From Blautia sp. OF03-15BH (GTDB lineage: Bacteria; Bacillota; Clostridia; Lachnospirales; Lachnospiraceae): a stretch of DNA of 64,000 nt. The stretch is taken from the NCBI RefSeq assembly GCF_003463065.1, contig NZ_QSCM01000005.1:198527-262526 (forward strand). The letters are read 5' to 3'. Both the position numbers and the translations under genes were made by a program. This document shows, in pieces, positions 43,078-51,415 of the stretch. The notes below the pieces were generated by a model. The model was given only the letters and a program-made list of their open reading frames with translations, had not been told where the DNA came from and searched no databases. How positions within the stretch are numbered: position 1 is the stretch's first letter; every line of letters starts with the position of its first letter.

Positions 43078-44403
43078 ATGAAGAAAAAATTATTGTGTGC
43101 GTTACTGACAGGTGCTATGGTTCTTTCCGCAGGAAGTGCTGTTCTGGCAGATGAAGCAGAAAGCGAAACTTCCAACGTGAACGAAGATGGTTCCGTAAAC
43201 GACCCGAGTAAAGTAGAAGTAGACGAGAACAAACTGGTTATGTGGTCTCTGTTCACCGGCGGTGACGGCGAGTACATGACCAAGATCATCGATGATTATA
43301 ATGCAACCAGCCCCAGTAAACAGGTTCAGGCCATCACCCTTGTATGGGCAGATTATTACACCAAGCTGCAGACTGCAGTGGCAGCTGACAAGGGACCGGA
43401 CATCGGACTTTCTCATGTGTCCAAGCTTCCGGAGCTGGTTGACCAGGGTGTTGTAGAGCCGCTGAACGATTATCTGGATGAGCTGGGCGTAGACCTTTCC
43501 TCCATGTACACACAGAACTCCCTTGATTCTGTAACCTTTGACGGTGAGATTTACGCAATTCCGCTGGATACTCATGCTGAGGTTATGTACTACAACAAAG
43601 ATATCCTTGAGAAAGCCGGCGTTGAACTCAATGCAGACGGCAAACTGGATATCGGCAGCCTGGATGATTTCAAAGCAATGCTGGATAAGGTAAAAGCTGT
43701 TATGGGTGACGGCGAGTCTCCCATCTCTCTGCCGAATACCGGTGATGATCCTTACCGTGTATGGTGGGCAACCTACTTCCAGATGGGCGGAACTCCGATC
43801 GTTAATGATGACGGAACCGAAGTTACCCTGGATACCGACAAAGCCGTTGAAGCAGCTGAGTTTGTAAAATCTCTCTATGATGACGGCTATGTAGCAACCG
43901 GTATCGACGATCATCAGAAGCTCTTCCAGTCTGGAAAAGCAGGCTTCCTGTTCGGCGGAACCTGGGCAGTAGGCGTTATGGAGTCCACCGATGGACTGAA
44001 CTTCAACGTTCAGAGCTTCCCGCAGCTCTTTGATGAGGATCACTGCTGGGCAGATTCCCACACCTTTATCCTTCCGGTAAATGGTGACAGAGATGAGGAT
44101 GAGACCAAAGCAGCTGTTGAGTTCATGGTTGCAGCCTGCAAAGACGGCGGTCTGACCTGGGCAGGTTCCGGACAGATCCCGGCAAATACCGAAGTTACCG
44201 GCAATGAAGAGTACGCAGCACTTCCGTACAGAAGCAACTATCAGGATGAAGTTGAAAAGGCTGTTCTGCCGACTAAAAACCCGCACTTCTATGCTATGAA
44301 GGATGGCATGATCCAGAGCCTGGATACCATCTGGACCGGTACCAATGATGCAGCAACCGGTATTGATGCACTTGTTGACGAGCTGTCTTCTAACCTGGAA
44401 TAA
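43078..44403 (+). CDS. Sugar ABC transporter substrate-binding protein
   Basis: A 441-residue extracellular binding protein of the MalE/CUT1 type. The signal peptide is followed by SAVLADEAES. There is no lipobox cysteine, so it is cleaved by signal peptidase I or keeps its anchor rather than becoming a lipoprotein, which is unusual in Firmicutes. Segments KGPDIGLSHVSKLPELVDQG and AGFLFGGTWAVGVMESTDG are typical of oligosaccharide-binding proteins. AAGGAGG precedes the ATG. It is the first gene of the locus; an attenuator-like hairpin follows it. Confidence 0.93.
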   Translation: MKKKLLCALLTGAMVLSAGSAVLADEAESETSNVNEDGSVNDPSKVEVDENKLVMWSLFTGGDGEYMTKIIDDYNATSPSKQVQAITLVWADYYTKLQTAVAADKGPDIGLSHVSKLPELVDQGVVEPLNDYLDELGVDLSSMYTQNSLDSVTFDGEIYAIPLDTHAEVMYYNKDILEKAGVELNADGKLDIGSLDDFKAMLDKVKAVMGDGESPISLPNTGDDPYRVWWATYFQMGGTPIVNDDGTEVTLDTDKAVEAAEFVKSLYDDGYVATGIDDHQKLFQSGKAGFLFGGTWAVGVMESTDGLNFNVQSFPQLFDEDHCWADSHTFILPVNGDRDEDETKAAVEFMVAACKDGGLTWAGSGQIPANTEVTGNEEYAALPYRSNYQDEVEKAVLPTKNPHFYAMKDGMIQSLDTIWTGTNDAATGIDALVDELSSNLE

Positions 44404-44414
44404 AGCACAGTCAA

Positions 44415-44452
44415 GAAAGGGGGAGCTTTTCAAAGCTTCCCTTTTCTTTTTA
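44415..44452 (+). terminator. Attenuator-like hairpin between binding protein and permeases
   Basis: GAAAGGGGGAGCTTT pairs with AAAGCTTCCCTTTTC (13 of 15, the rest wobble) and is followed by TTTT. Partial termination here would give more binding protein than permease, a common pattern. Confidence 0.65.
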
Positions 44453-44504
44453 AAAAGGCTCATAGAAAGCTGTCTGGTTTCAGGCAGAAAAAGGAGGTAA
44501 AACG

Positions 44505-45395
44505 ATGAGCAAACAGAGAAAAAGAAAACTGTTTTTTACCGCCCTGGCTTTCATGCTTCCCTTCTTGATTCTCTATACAGTTTTTACCATTTGGCCTGTT
44601 ATCCAGGGATTTTATGTGAGCATGCACAAATGGGGACTGATGGGAAAGCAGAAGTACATCGGCTTTGACAACTATATCAAATTCGCAGGAGACAAGAAAT
44701 TCTGGTCCGCCCTTGGAAACACCTGTAAATTTGTAGTGATCACAGCTCCCATGCTGGTGATCATCGCCCTGATCCTGGCGCTTCTGGCCAACCGGCAGAC
44801 AGTCATGAAAAAAGGGCTGCGGATTTCCTATTATCTTCCCAGTATCCTTTCCGTTTCCGTGGCATCCTTCATTGCGAAGAACACCTTCAGTCCGTACAAT
44901 GGACTCTTAAACGGCGTACTCCATCAGCTTCATATCCTGCCGGCAAATACGGAACTGCAGTTTCTCCTGGATCCAAAACTGGTCTGGGTGGTGATCTCTG
45001 TTATGACCGTCTGGTGGACCATTGGTTTTACCATGATGCTTTACATATCGGCCTTACAGGATATTGATATGGGGATCTATGAGGCAGCCTCCATCGACGG
45101 AGCAACCTCCACACAGCAGCTTTTCCGTATCACGCTTCCGCTGCTTCGTCCTACCACAGAGCTGGTCGTTCTTCTTCAGCTGATCGCCTGCTTTAAGGTA
45201 TTCGGACAGATCCAGCTGATCACCGGCGGCGGCCCGGCAGGAAGCACGAAACCCTTGATCCAGTATATTTATGAGACTGCATTTACCAAGAATAACCTGG
45301 GTTATGCGGCGGCTATGTCCTATGTACTCTTTGGAATCCTGCTGGTACTTTCACTGGCACAGCTGATCATGCAGAAACGGGGAGGTGACAAGTGA
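44505..45395 (+). CDS. Sugar ABC transporter permease (MalF/UgpA type)
   Basis: A 296-residue CUT1 permease with six membrane segments. The cytoplasmic EAA loop is EAASIDGATSTQQLFRITLP. The stop overlaps the next start codon (TGATG). The substrate is unknown, but the operon also encodes two carbohydrate-related enzymes. No ATPase gene lies in the operon, so a shared MsmX-type ATPase elsewhere must serve it, as is usual for CUT1 importers of Firmicutes. Confidence 0.95.
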   Translation: MSKQRKRKLFFTALAFMLPFLILYTVFTIWPVIQGFYVSMHKWGLMGKQKYIGFDNYIKFAGDKKFWSALGNTCKFVVITAPMLVIIALILALLANRQTVMKKGLRISYYLPSILSVSVASFIAKNTFSPYNGLLNGVLHQLHILPANTELQFLLDPKLVWVVISVMTVWWTIGFTMMLYISALQDIDMGIYEAASIDGATSTQQLFRITLPLLRPTTELVVLLQLIACFKVFGQIQLITGGGPAGSTKPLIQYIYETAFTKNNLGYAAAMSYVLFGILLVLSLAQLIMQKRGGDK

Positions 45396-46222
45396 TGAAA
45401 ACAAAGAAAACCGCAGGGCGTATTGCTCTTGATATTCTTTCCATCTTTTTTGCTGTGGTCTTTCTTGCCCCTGTGATCTGGGCACTGTTTGTATCACTGC
45501 AGCACGAAGGAAAACAGATCTCCAGTATCGTAAGCTGGTTTACGCCTCCTTACACCATCAGCAACTACTTTGACATTATCAAAAACTCATCCGTTCCGCT
45601 CTGGTTCATAAACAGCCTTTTTATCGCTGTGATCGTGACGGTTGCAACAGTTCTTGTGACCGGAATGGCAGCTTATGCGCTGGCACTGATCCCCTTTAAG
45701 GGAAGTCAGCTGTTTATGATCTATGTACTGATCGGTATGATGGTTCCCGGCGAGGCAACGATCGTTCCGCTGTTCATCACCGTAAAGGATCTGAAGCTCA
45801 TCGACAGCTATGCCGGTATGGTCCTGCCAAGCATTGCGGGCTCTATGAATCTGATTATTATGACAACGTTCTTTAAAGGACTTCCGAGAGAACTGATCGA
45901 AGCAACCGAGATCGATGGCGGTGGAAAACTGACGGTATTTTTCAAGATCGTTATGCCGTTATCAAAATCCATCATTGCAACGATCTGTATCTTTTCCTTC
46001 GTCGGAAGCTGGAACAACTACCTGTGGCCGTTGCTCTGCGCTATGAGTAACGAGATGTTCACACTTCCGGTAGGTATCCCGACCTTCACCAGCACTTATA
46101 CCGTGGACTATGTAAAGCCCATGACGGCAAGTATGGTGGCTTCCCTGCCCATGATCATTCTCTATATTATCTTTGAGCGCCAGATCGTGGCGGGTATCAC
46201 CCAGGGCGCTGTGAAAGGCTGA
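45395..46222 (+). CDS. Sugar ABC transporter permease (MalG/UgpE type)
   Basis: A 275-residue CUT1 permease with six membrane segments and the EAA loop ELIEATEIDGGGKLTVFFKI. ATG 45395 is chosen because GGAGGTG lies eight bases upstream; the GTG three bases earlier is also in frame. It overlaps the previous stop by one base, implying coupled translation. It is followed after seven bases by an acyltransferase gene. Confidence 0.95.
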   Translation: MKTKKTAGRIALDILSIFFAVVFLAPVIWALFVSLQHEGKQISSIVSWFTPPYTISNYFDIIKNSSVPLWFINSLFIAVIVTVATVLVTGMAAYALALIPFKGSQLFMIYVLIGMMVPGEATIVPLFITVKDLKLIDSYAGMVLPSIAGSMNLIIMTTFFKGLPRELIEATEIDGGGKLTVFFKIVMPLSKSIIATICIFSFVGSWNNYLWPLLCAMSNEMFTLPVGIPTFTSTYTVDYVKPMTASMVASLPMIILYIIFERQIVAGITQGAVKG

Positions 46223-46229
46223 GTTTCCT

Positions 46230-47228
46230 ATGGTAAAAAAGGAAAGAAATCAGGAAATCGATATTATGAAGGGACTTCTGACCCTGGCGATGATCCTCTG
46301 CCACTGCCTGCAGTTCTTTGGAAAAGAGGATGCCGGGATCGAGAAGATCCTGGTAAACGTAATCAACCTCACGACCTTTTCCGGTTTTCTGTTTTGCTTT
46401 GGCTTTGTGTGCTGTCTGGCTTATTTTCAGGGAGATACCAAGCGTGGGATCGCTCATATGCTCCGGAATATGATCCGGCTTCTGCTGGCGTTTTATATTT
46501 CGGGGATCGCCTACATGGCATTTAAAGAACAGAAGATCTTCCGCAAAGATTTTCTCTGGGAGATCCTGACTCTTCGCCGTTATCCCGGCTGGTCAGAATT
46601 CCTGGCATCTTTTGCGGCAGTGCTTCTGGCGGGTGCGGTCCTTCTTCCGGTTCTTCGAAAGACCAATGGCTGGGTGGTGATGGCGGCAGCACTGATAAGT
46701 CTTCTTGCCTGCTTCATTCCTTACGGGAAGATCACGAATCCCTGGCTGGCTCTTTTTCTTGGATCGGAAAGCTATACCACGTTTCCGGTGCTGCAGTACA
46801 GTGTTTATTTTGTGGCTGGTATCTGGGCGGCCAAACGGAAAAAATGGCCGGACTGGAAGCTGTTTTTCGGAGCAGTTGTTTTGAGTGCCCCCTGTGTCTG
46901 GTATTACTGGAAATATGACGGCCTTCCGGGGCGTTTTCCACCCTCCGCACTTTTTATCGGAGGAGGAGCCATTGGCGTGTGGGTTTATCATTTGCTGGCC
47001 GGCGCACTTGCCGGGCTTAAGAATGTGACCATCATCGGAAAACCGGTGGAAGCCCTCTCTTTTATAGGAAGGAATTCCTTATATTATCTTCTTATGAGCA
47101 ATCTTCTGATCTTTGCTGTGGCTGGAAGTAAGTTCAAATACCGGGCAAACGAATACGCCTATGTATTCTATTTTGTGCTTCTGGCGATCCTTACCTATCT
47201 GGAGCGGCAGATCAGAAAAAATAAATGA
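46230..47228 (+). CDS. Membrane acyltransferase (acyltransferase 3-like)
   Basis: A 332-residue, ~10-segment membrane protein. The N-terminal EIDIMKGLLTLAMILCHCLQ resembles the start of acyltransferase-3/OpgC proteins, where the His in the first membrane segment is catalytic. Such enzymes transfer acetyl or succinyl groups to sugars. Its place between a sugar importer and glycosidases is unusual, so it might modify an imported or surface glycan. That is inferred. It starts seven bases after the permease stop. Confidence 0.75.
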   Translation: MVKKERNQEIDIMKGLLTLAMILCHCLQFFGKEDAGIEKILVNVINLTTFSGFLFCFGFVCCLAYFQGDTKRGIAHMLRNMIRLLLAFYISGIAYMAFKEQKIFRKDFLWEILTLRRYPGWSEFLASFAAVLLAGAVLLPVLRKTNGWVVMAAALISLLACFIPYGKITNPWLALFLGSESYTTFPVLQYSVYFVAGIWAAKRKKWPDWKLFFGAVVLSAPCVWYYWKYDGLPGRFPPSALFIGGGAIGVWVYHLLAGALAGLKNVTIIGKPVEALSFIGRNSLYYLLMSNLLIFAVAGSKFKYRANEYAYVFYFVLLAILTYLERQIRKNK

Positions 47229-47252
47229 ATATCCATGATGGAGGACAAGAAT

Positions 47253-49064
47253 ATGAAATGTTATAAGAAGGATTATCCGAGACCTCAGTTTGTCCGCGAC
47301 AACTGGGAAAACCTCAATGGAACCTGGGATTTCGGCTTTGACGATGCGAATCTGGGAGAAAAAGAAAAATGGTATGAAACATTTCCGGGAGAACAGAAAA
47401 TCCAGGTGCCGTTTACTTACGAGACAAAACTCAGCGGGATCCAGGATGAAAAACGTCACGACAATATCTGGTACCATAAAATGATTACCGTGGATGCTGC
47501 CAGACTGACGGCTGACCGGCTTCTGATTCATTTTGAAGGCAGTGATTTTCATACGAAATTATGGGTAAACGGTGCTTATGCCGGTGATCATAAGGGCGGT
47601 TATTCCCGCTTTTCCTTTGATATCACAGAGCTTGTGAAGGATGGCGAGAACGAACTGGTCGTTAAAGTGGAAGATTCCTTCGATACTCAGCAGCCCCGTG
47701 GAAAACAGCGCTGGATCGATGAGAATTTCGGTTGTTGGTATGTACAGACCACCGGTATCTGGAAGACTGTCTGGACAGAGTATGTACCCAAGATCCGTCT
47801 GGACCATGTGAAAATGACTCCGAATCTTCATGATATGGCACTGGAGCTTGAGTATCAGCTGGATGTTCCGGAAAGTGAACTCAATGAAAATCTTATGGTG
47901 GTTGCTACCATTACCTTTGGAGATATGCTGATCAGCAAGACCATGACGGTCATGACCTCCGATCATATGAAGACAAAAGTGGATGTTTACCACAAAACAA
48001 ACAGCCAGGCCAACTGTGGTATGGAGTGGGGCGTAAGAACCTGGAGTCCGGAGAGCCCGGATCTTTACGACATCACATTTGAGGTAGTGGCTGACGGTAA
48101 GGTTGTGGATACGGTTGGTTCCTATTTTGCCATGAGAGAGATCCGTATCGATGGTTCCAATATCCTCTTGAACGGTCATCCGCTGTATCAGAGACTGATC
48201 CTGGATCAGGGTTACTGGAAAGATTCCCATCTGACACCGCCCAGCGAGGAGGCACTGATCGAGGATATCGACAAGATCCATGAGCTTGGATACAATGGCC
48301 TCCGGAAACATCAGAAGACAGAGGACGAGCGTTTCCTGTACTGGTGTGATGTGAAGGGTATGCTGGTATGGAGCGAGATGGCTGCAGCCTATGAGTATTC
48401 CGATAAAGCTGTGGAAGAGTTTACCAGAGAGTGGACAGAGATCGTCCGCCAGAATTATAACCATCCCTGTATCATCACCTGGACTCCAGTGAATGAATCC
48501 TGGGGCGTGAGCCAGGTTGAAACGGATCCTATGCAGCAGCATTTCACGGAGATGCTGTATCATCTGACCAAGAGCATGGATCGTTACCGTCCGGTGATCG
48601 TCAACGACGGCTGGGAGCATACGATCTCTGACATCATCACCCTTCATGATTATGAAGAGGTTGGCGAGACCTTCTATAAACGTTACATGGAGTTCAAGGA
48701 GCAGATCCTGACCACTGAGGTTTACCACAGCAGCAGTAAATCTGCCTTAGCAAACGGCTTTGCCTACAAAGGACAGCCGATTATCATCAGTGAGTACGGC
48801 GGAATCGCCTTCAATAACGATGATTCCGGCTGGGGCTACGGAAATAAAGTAAACACCAAGGAAGATTTCATCCGTCGTTTCGATGAGATCACGACCGCTG
48901 TCAAAGAAGTTCCCTATTGCTGCGGATTCTGCTACACCCAGGTATCCGATGTTCAGCAGGAGATCAACGGCCTGATGGATATGGAACGGAATTTCAAGGT
49001 TGACCCGAAAGTGATCAAAGAGATCAATGAGCGAAAAGTAGGTTACTGGAGATCATACATGTAA
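47253..49064 (+). CDS. GH2 family beta-glycosidase
   Basis: A 603-residue GH2 enzyme with a sugar-binding domain, an Ig-like domain and a C-terminal barrel. The acid/base is E415 (TPVNESWG) and the nucleophile E514 (IISEYGGI). Beta-galactosidase, beta-glucuronidase and beta-mannosidase are all GH2, and I cannot pick one. No signal peptide, so it acts on imported oligosaccharides. ATG 47253 is chosen because GGAGG (47240-47244) precedes it; two earlier in-frame or nearby ATGs do not fit. Confidence 0.93.
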   Translation: MKCYKKDYPRPQFVRDNWENLNGTWDFGFDDANLGEKEKWYETFPGEQKIQVPFTYETKLSGIQDEKRHDNIWYHKMITVDAARLTADRLLIHFEGSDFHTKLWVNGAYAGDHKGGYSRFSFDITELVKDGENELVVKVEDSFDTQQPRGKQRWIDENFGCWYVQTTGIWKTVWTEYVPKIRLDHVKMTPNLHDMALELEYQLDVPESELNENLMVVATITFGDMLISKTMTVMTSDHMKTKVDVYHKTNSQANCGMEWGVRTWSPESPDLYDITFEVVADGKVVDTVGSYFAMREIRIDGSNILLNGHPLYQRLILDQGYWKDSHLTPPSEEALIEDIDKIHELGYNGLRKHQKTEDERFLYWCDVKGMLVWSEMAAAYEYSDKAVEEFTREWTEIVRQNYNHPCIITWTPVNESWGVSQVETDPMQQHFTEMLYHLTKSMDRYRPVIVNDGWEHTISDIITLHDYEEVGETFYKRYMEFKEQILTTEVYHSSSKSALANGFAYKGQPIIISEYGGIAFNNDDSGWGYGNKVNTKEDFIRRFDEITTAVKEVPYCCGFCYTQVSDVQQEINGLMDMERNFKVDPKVIKEINERKVGYWRSYM

Positions 49065-49097
49065 TACCAGGGACCCGCCCAGGCATGAAGAAGGAGC

Positions 49098-49169
49098 GAT
49101 TTACAAAGTAAATCTGCGGATTCTGAATGGCTGAAGGCTTGTGAGAGCTGCGAAGCAGCGGAGCAAGCC
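49098..49169. repeat. Paired hairpins in the spacer between GH2 and the next gene
   Basis: A 7-bp hairpin GATTTAC/GTAAATC (49098-49114) is followed by a nested stem. GGCTTG/CAAGCC (49136-49169) encloses GCTGC/GCAGC with a GAA loop. No T-run follows, so these are not plain terminators. They may stabilise or divide the operon mRNA, or be an intergenic repeat. Confidence 0.5.
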
Positions 49170-49218
49170 GGGGGGTTGGGATGTTCGGTACCACAACATT
49201 CGAAAGGAGCATAATGCA

Positions 49219-51237
49219 ATGGCAACGAAAGAATTTCTTCCCAGAGCGATCCCTCTGGTAACGGTAGACCCTTATTTTAATATCTGGTCGTTTTCAGACC
49301 ATCTTTATGATGACACACCGCGCCACTGGACCGGACATCAGAATTCCATGACGGGAATCATCCGCGTGGATGGAAAAAATTACCGTTTTATGGGACTTGT
49401 GGAAACGGAGCGGGAGATGTATTATCTGGAGCCGGAGCCGCTTAGGCAGCTTTCCGTAAAGCTCACTCCCACCCGGACGGTCTATACGTTTGGAAATGAA
49501 ACAGTTGAACTGAGGGTGACCTTCACCGGTTCCCTTCTTCTGGATGATCTGGATCTTATGAGCCGCCCGGCTTCCTATGTTTTTTATGAAGTGCGGTCTG
49601 TGGATGGACAAGCGCATGAGGTAACGGTTTATCTGGATATTTCTTCCCAGGCAGCAGTCAACGAAAGCAGTCAGACCGTACTCTTCGGAAAAGACGAAAA
49701 CGGTATTTACTGCGGCCGCGGCGAGGAGGGCATGCTGACCAGATCCGGTGATGATCTGCGCATCGACTGGGGCTGGCTTCACCTGGCAGCACCGGACCAT
49801 CAGTATGTGATCGTAAATACAAAAGATAAAAAGAATGCACTGAGCGGCAGTCCTTATCTTTCCCTGCCGAAATTTACAAAGCTGGACGGGTGTTTATCCG
49901 ACCGTATTCATCTGGAGCAGGAAGTCCGTGAGGGCATCCCGTGTCTTGGCTGTCTGAAAACTTCCGGAGTAGATGGAAAAGAAACGATGACCGGGCTTGT
50001 GATCCTCGGATATGACGACATTCATTCCATCGAATATTTTGGAAAACAGGCAGATGCTTACTGGAAAAGAGATGGCAGGAGCTTTGATGAAGTATTCAAA
50101 AAAGCCATTGATGAGTACGAAGCCGTTTCAGCCAGAACGCAGGCTTTTGACGAAGAACTGAAAAAGGAAGCGCTCGTTTACGGAGAAGAGTATTACGACA
50201 TTCTTTGTGTTGCCTACCGGGAGTCCATTGCCGCCCATAAGCTTATTGAGGTGGACGGCGAGATCAGATTTTTCTCCAAGGAATGTTACAGCAACGGCTG
50301 CATCGGTACGGTGGATGTGACCTATCCGTCCATTCCTCTTTATCTGAAATATCAGCCGAAGCTGGTGGAGGGGATGATCGATCCCATCTTCCATTATGCA
50401 GCAGGAGATGACTGGAAATTCCCCTATGCACCTCATGATGTAGGGCAGTATCCGCTGGCAAACGGACAGGTTTATGGTTATGACCGGAAGACACGGGTGA
50501 TGCAGGACTATTATCAGATGCCTGTGGAAGAGTGCGGAAATATGATCCTCTGTGTGGCAGCCCTGTGCAAGGCAGAAAATTCTCTGGAATATGCGAAAAA
50601 GCACAAAGAGGTCCTGAACGGCTGGACCGACTATCTGGTAAGCGTGGGCTGGGATCCGGAAAATCAGCTTTGTACAGACGACTTTGCCGGTCATCTGGCA
50701 CATAACTGCAATCTGGCGGTCAAAGGAATTTTAGGAATTGCTGCCTGGGCAGAGCTCTTAAGAGGACTGGGAGAAACGGAAAAAGCGGATTCTTATCGGA
50801 AAACAGCTCTTTCTCTGGCAGAAACCTGGAAAGAAAAAGCTTTTGACGGCGACCATTACCGCCTGACCTTTGACGGGGAGGGCAGCTGGAGTCTCAAATA
50901 CAACCTGATCTGGGACAAACTGCTGGATCTTCGCATTTTTGATCCGAAGATCGCGAAGACGGAGGTGGCTTACTATCTGACCCGGATGAATCCCTATGGT
51001 ATTCCGCTGGATTCCCGCTGTGATTATACGAAGAGTGACTGGGAGATGTGGACGGCCGTGCTGGATGATAACGAGGAATACAGAAAGCAGATCATCCATA
51101 CCATGTGGAAGGCTCTCTGCAGCCTGGACCGCAGAGCTCCGTTCCCGGACTGGTATCACACGGAAACGCCAAAAGCAGAAGGCTTCCAGAACCGTACCGT
51201 TCAGGGGGGACTTTTCATTCTCCTGTTGAACTGGTAA
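49219..51237 (+). CDS. DUF4965/glutaminase A-like family protein
   Basis: A 672-residue protein with the domain order of the glutaminase A-like family: N-terminal DPYFNIWSFSDHLYDDTPRH, then DUF5127/DUF4965-type segments, and a C-terminal helical part with KYNLIWDKLLDLRIF and DSRCDYTKSDWEMW. The helical part resembles (alpha/alpha)6 glycosidase barrels, so a carbohydrate role is plausible given the operon. The name glutaminase may be misleading here. No signal peptide. ATG 49219 has AAAGGAG upstream. Confidence 0.85.
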   Translation: MATKEFLPRAIPLVTVDPYFNIWSFSDHLYDDTPRHWTGHQNSMTGIIRVDGKNYRFMGLVETEREMYYLEPEPLRQLSVKLTPTRTVYTFGNETVELRVTFTGSLLLDDLDLMSRPASYVFYEVRSVDGQAHEVTVYLDISSQAAVNESSQTVLFGKDENGIYCGRGEEGMLTRSGDDLRIDWGWLHLAAPDHQYVIVNTKDKKNALSGSPYLSLPKFTKLDGCLSDRIHLEQEVREGIPCLGCLKTSGVDGKETMTGLVILGYDDIHSIEYFGKQADAYWKRDGRSFDEVFKKAIDEYEAVSARTQAFDEELKKEALVYGEEYYDILCVAYRESIAAHKLIEVDGEIRFFSKECYSNGCIGTVDVTYPSIPLYLKYQPKLVEGMIDPIFHYAAGDDWKFPYAPHDVGQYPLANGQVYGYDRKTRVMQDYYQMPVEECGNMILCVAALCKAENSLEYAKKHKEVLNGWTDYLVSVGWDPENQLCTDDFAGHLAHNCNLAVKGILGIAAWAELLRGLGETEKADSYRKTALSLAETWKEKAFDGDHYRLTFDGEGSWSLKYNLIWDKLLDLRIFDPKIAKTEVAYYLTRMNPYGIPLDSRCDYTKSDWEMWTAVLDDNEEYRKQIIHTMWKALCSLDRRAPFPDWYHTETPKAEGFQNRTVQGGLFILLLNW

Positions 51238-51256
51238 AAAGATAAGTGTTTTTTTG

Positions 51257-51298
51257 ACCTCCCGGACGGAGTCTTCCGCAGCCGGGAGGTTTCTTTTT
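51257..51298 (+). terminator. Terminator of the glycan-use operon
   Basis: The stem ACCTCCCGG/CCGGGAGGT is followed by TTCTTTTTAT. Confidence 0.85.
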
Positions 51299-51332
51299 AT
51301 ATAAATTTTATGACCTTTAAAGACTCTCTTTA

Positions 51333-51360
51333 TTGTATTTTCCTGTGCAGGAGATATAAT
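51333..51360 (+). promoter_or_regulatory. Promoter of ftsH-marR
   Basis: TTGTAT (51333-51338) and a perfect TATAAT (51355-51360) are 16 bases apart, about 55 bases before ftsH. Confidence 0.7.
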
Positions 51361-51415
51361 AGTTGAAAAAGAAACAGTTCCAGATGAAACTGAATATTAC
51401 AGGAGGAAACAATCT

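Noticed and set aside
43102..44463. 453-codon antisense frame opposite the sugar-binding protein
   Set aside because: No start signals or domain; the sense gene is certain.
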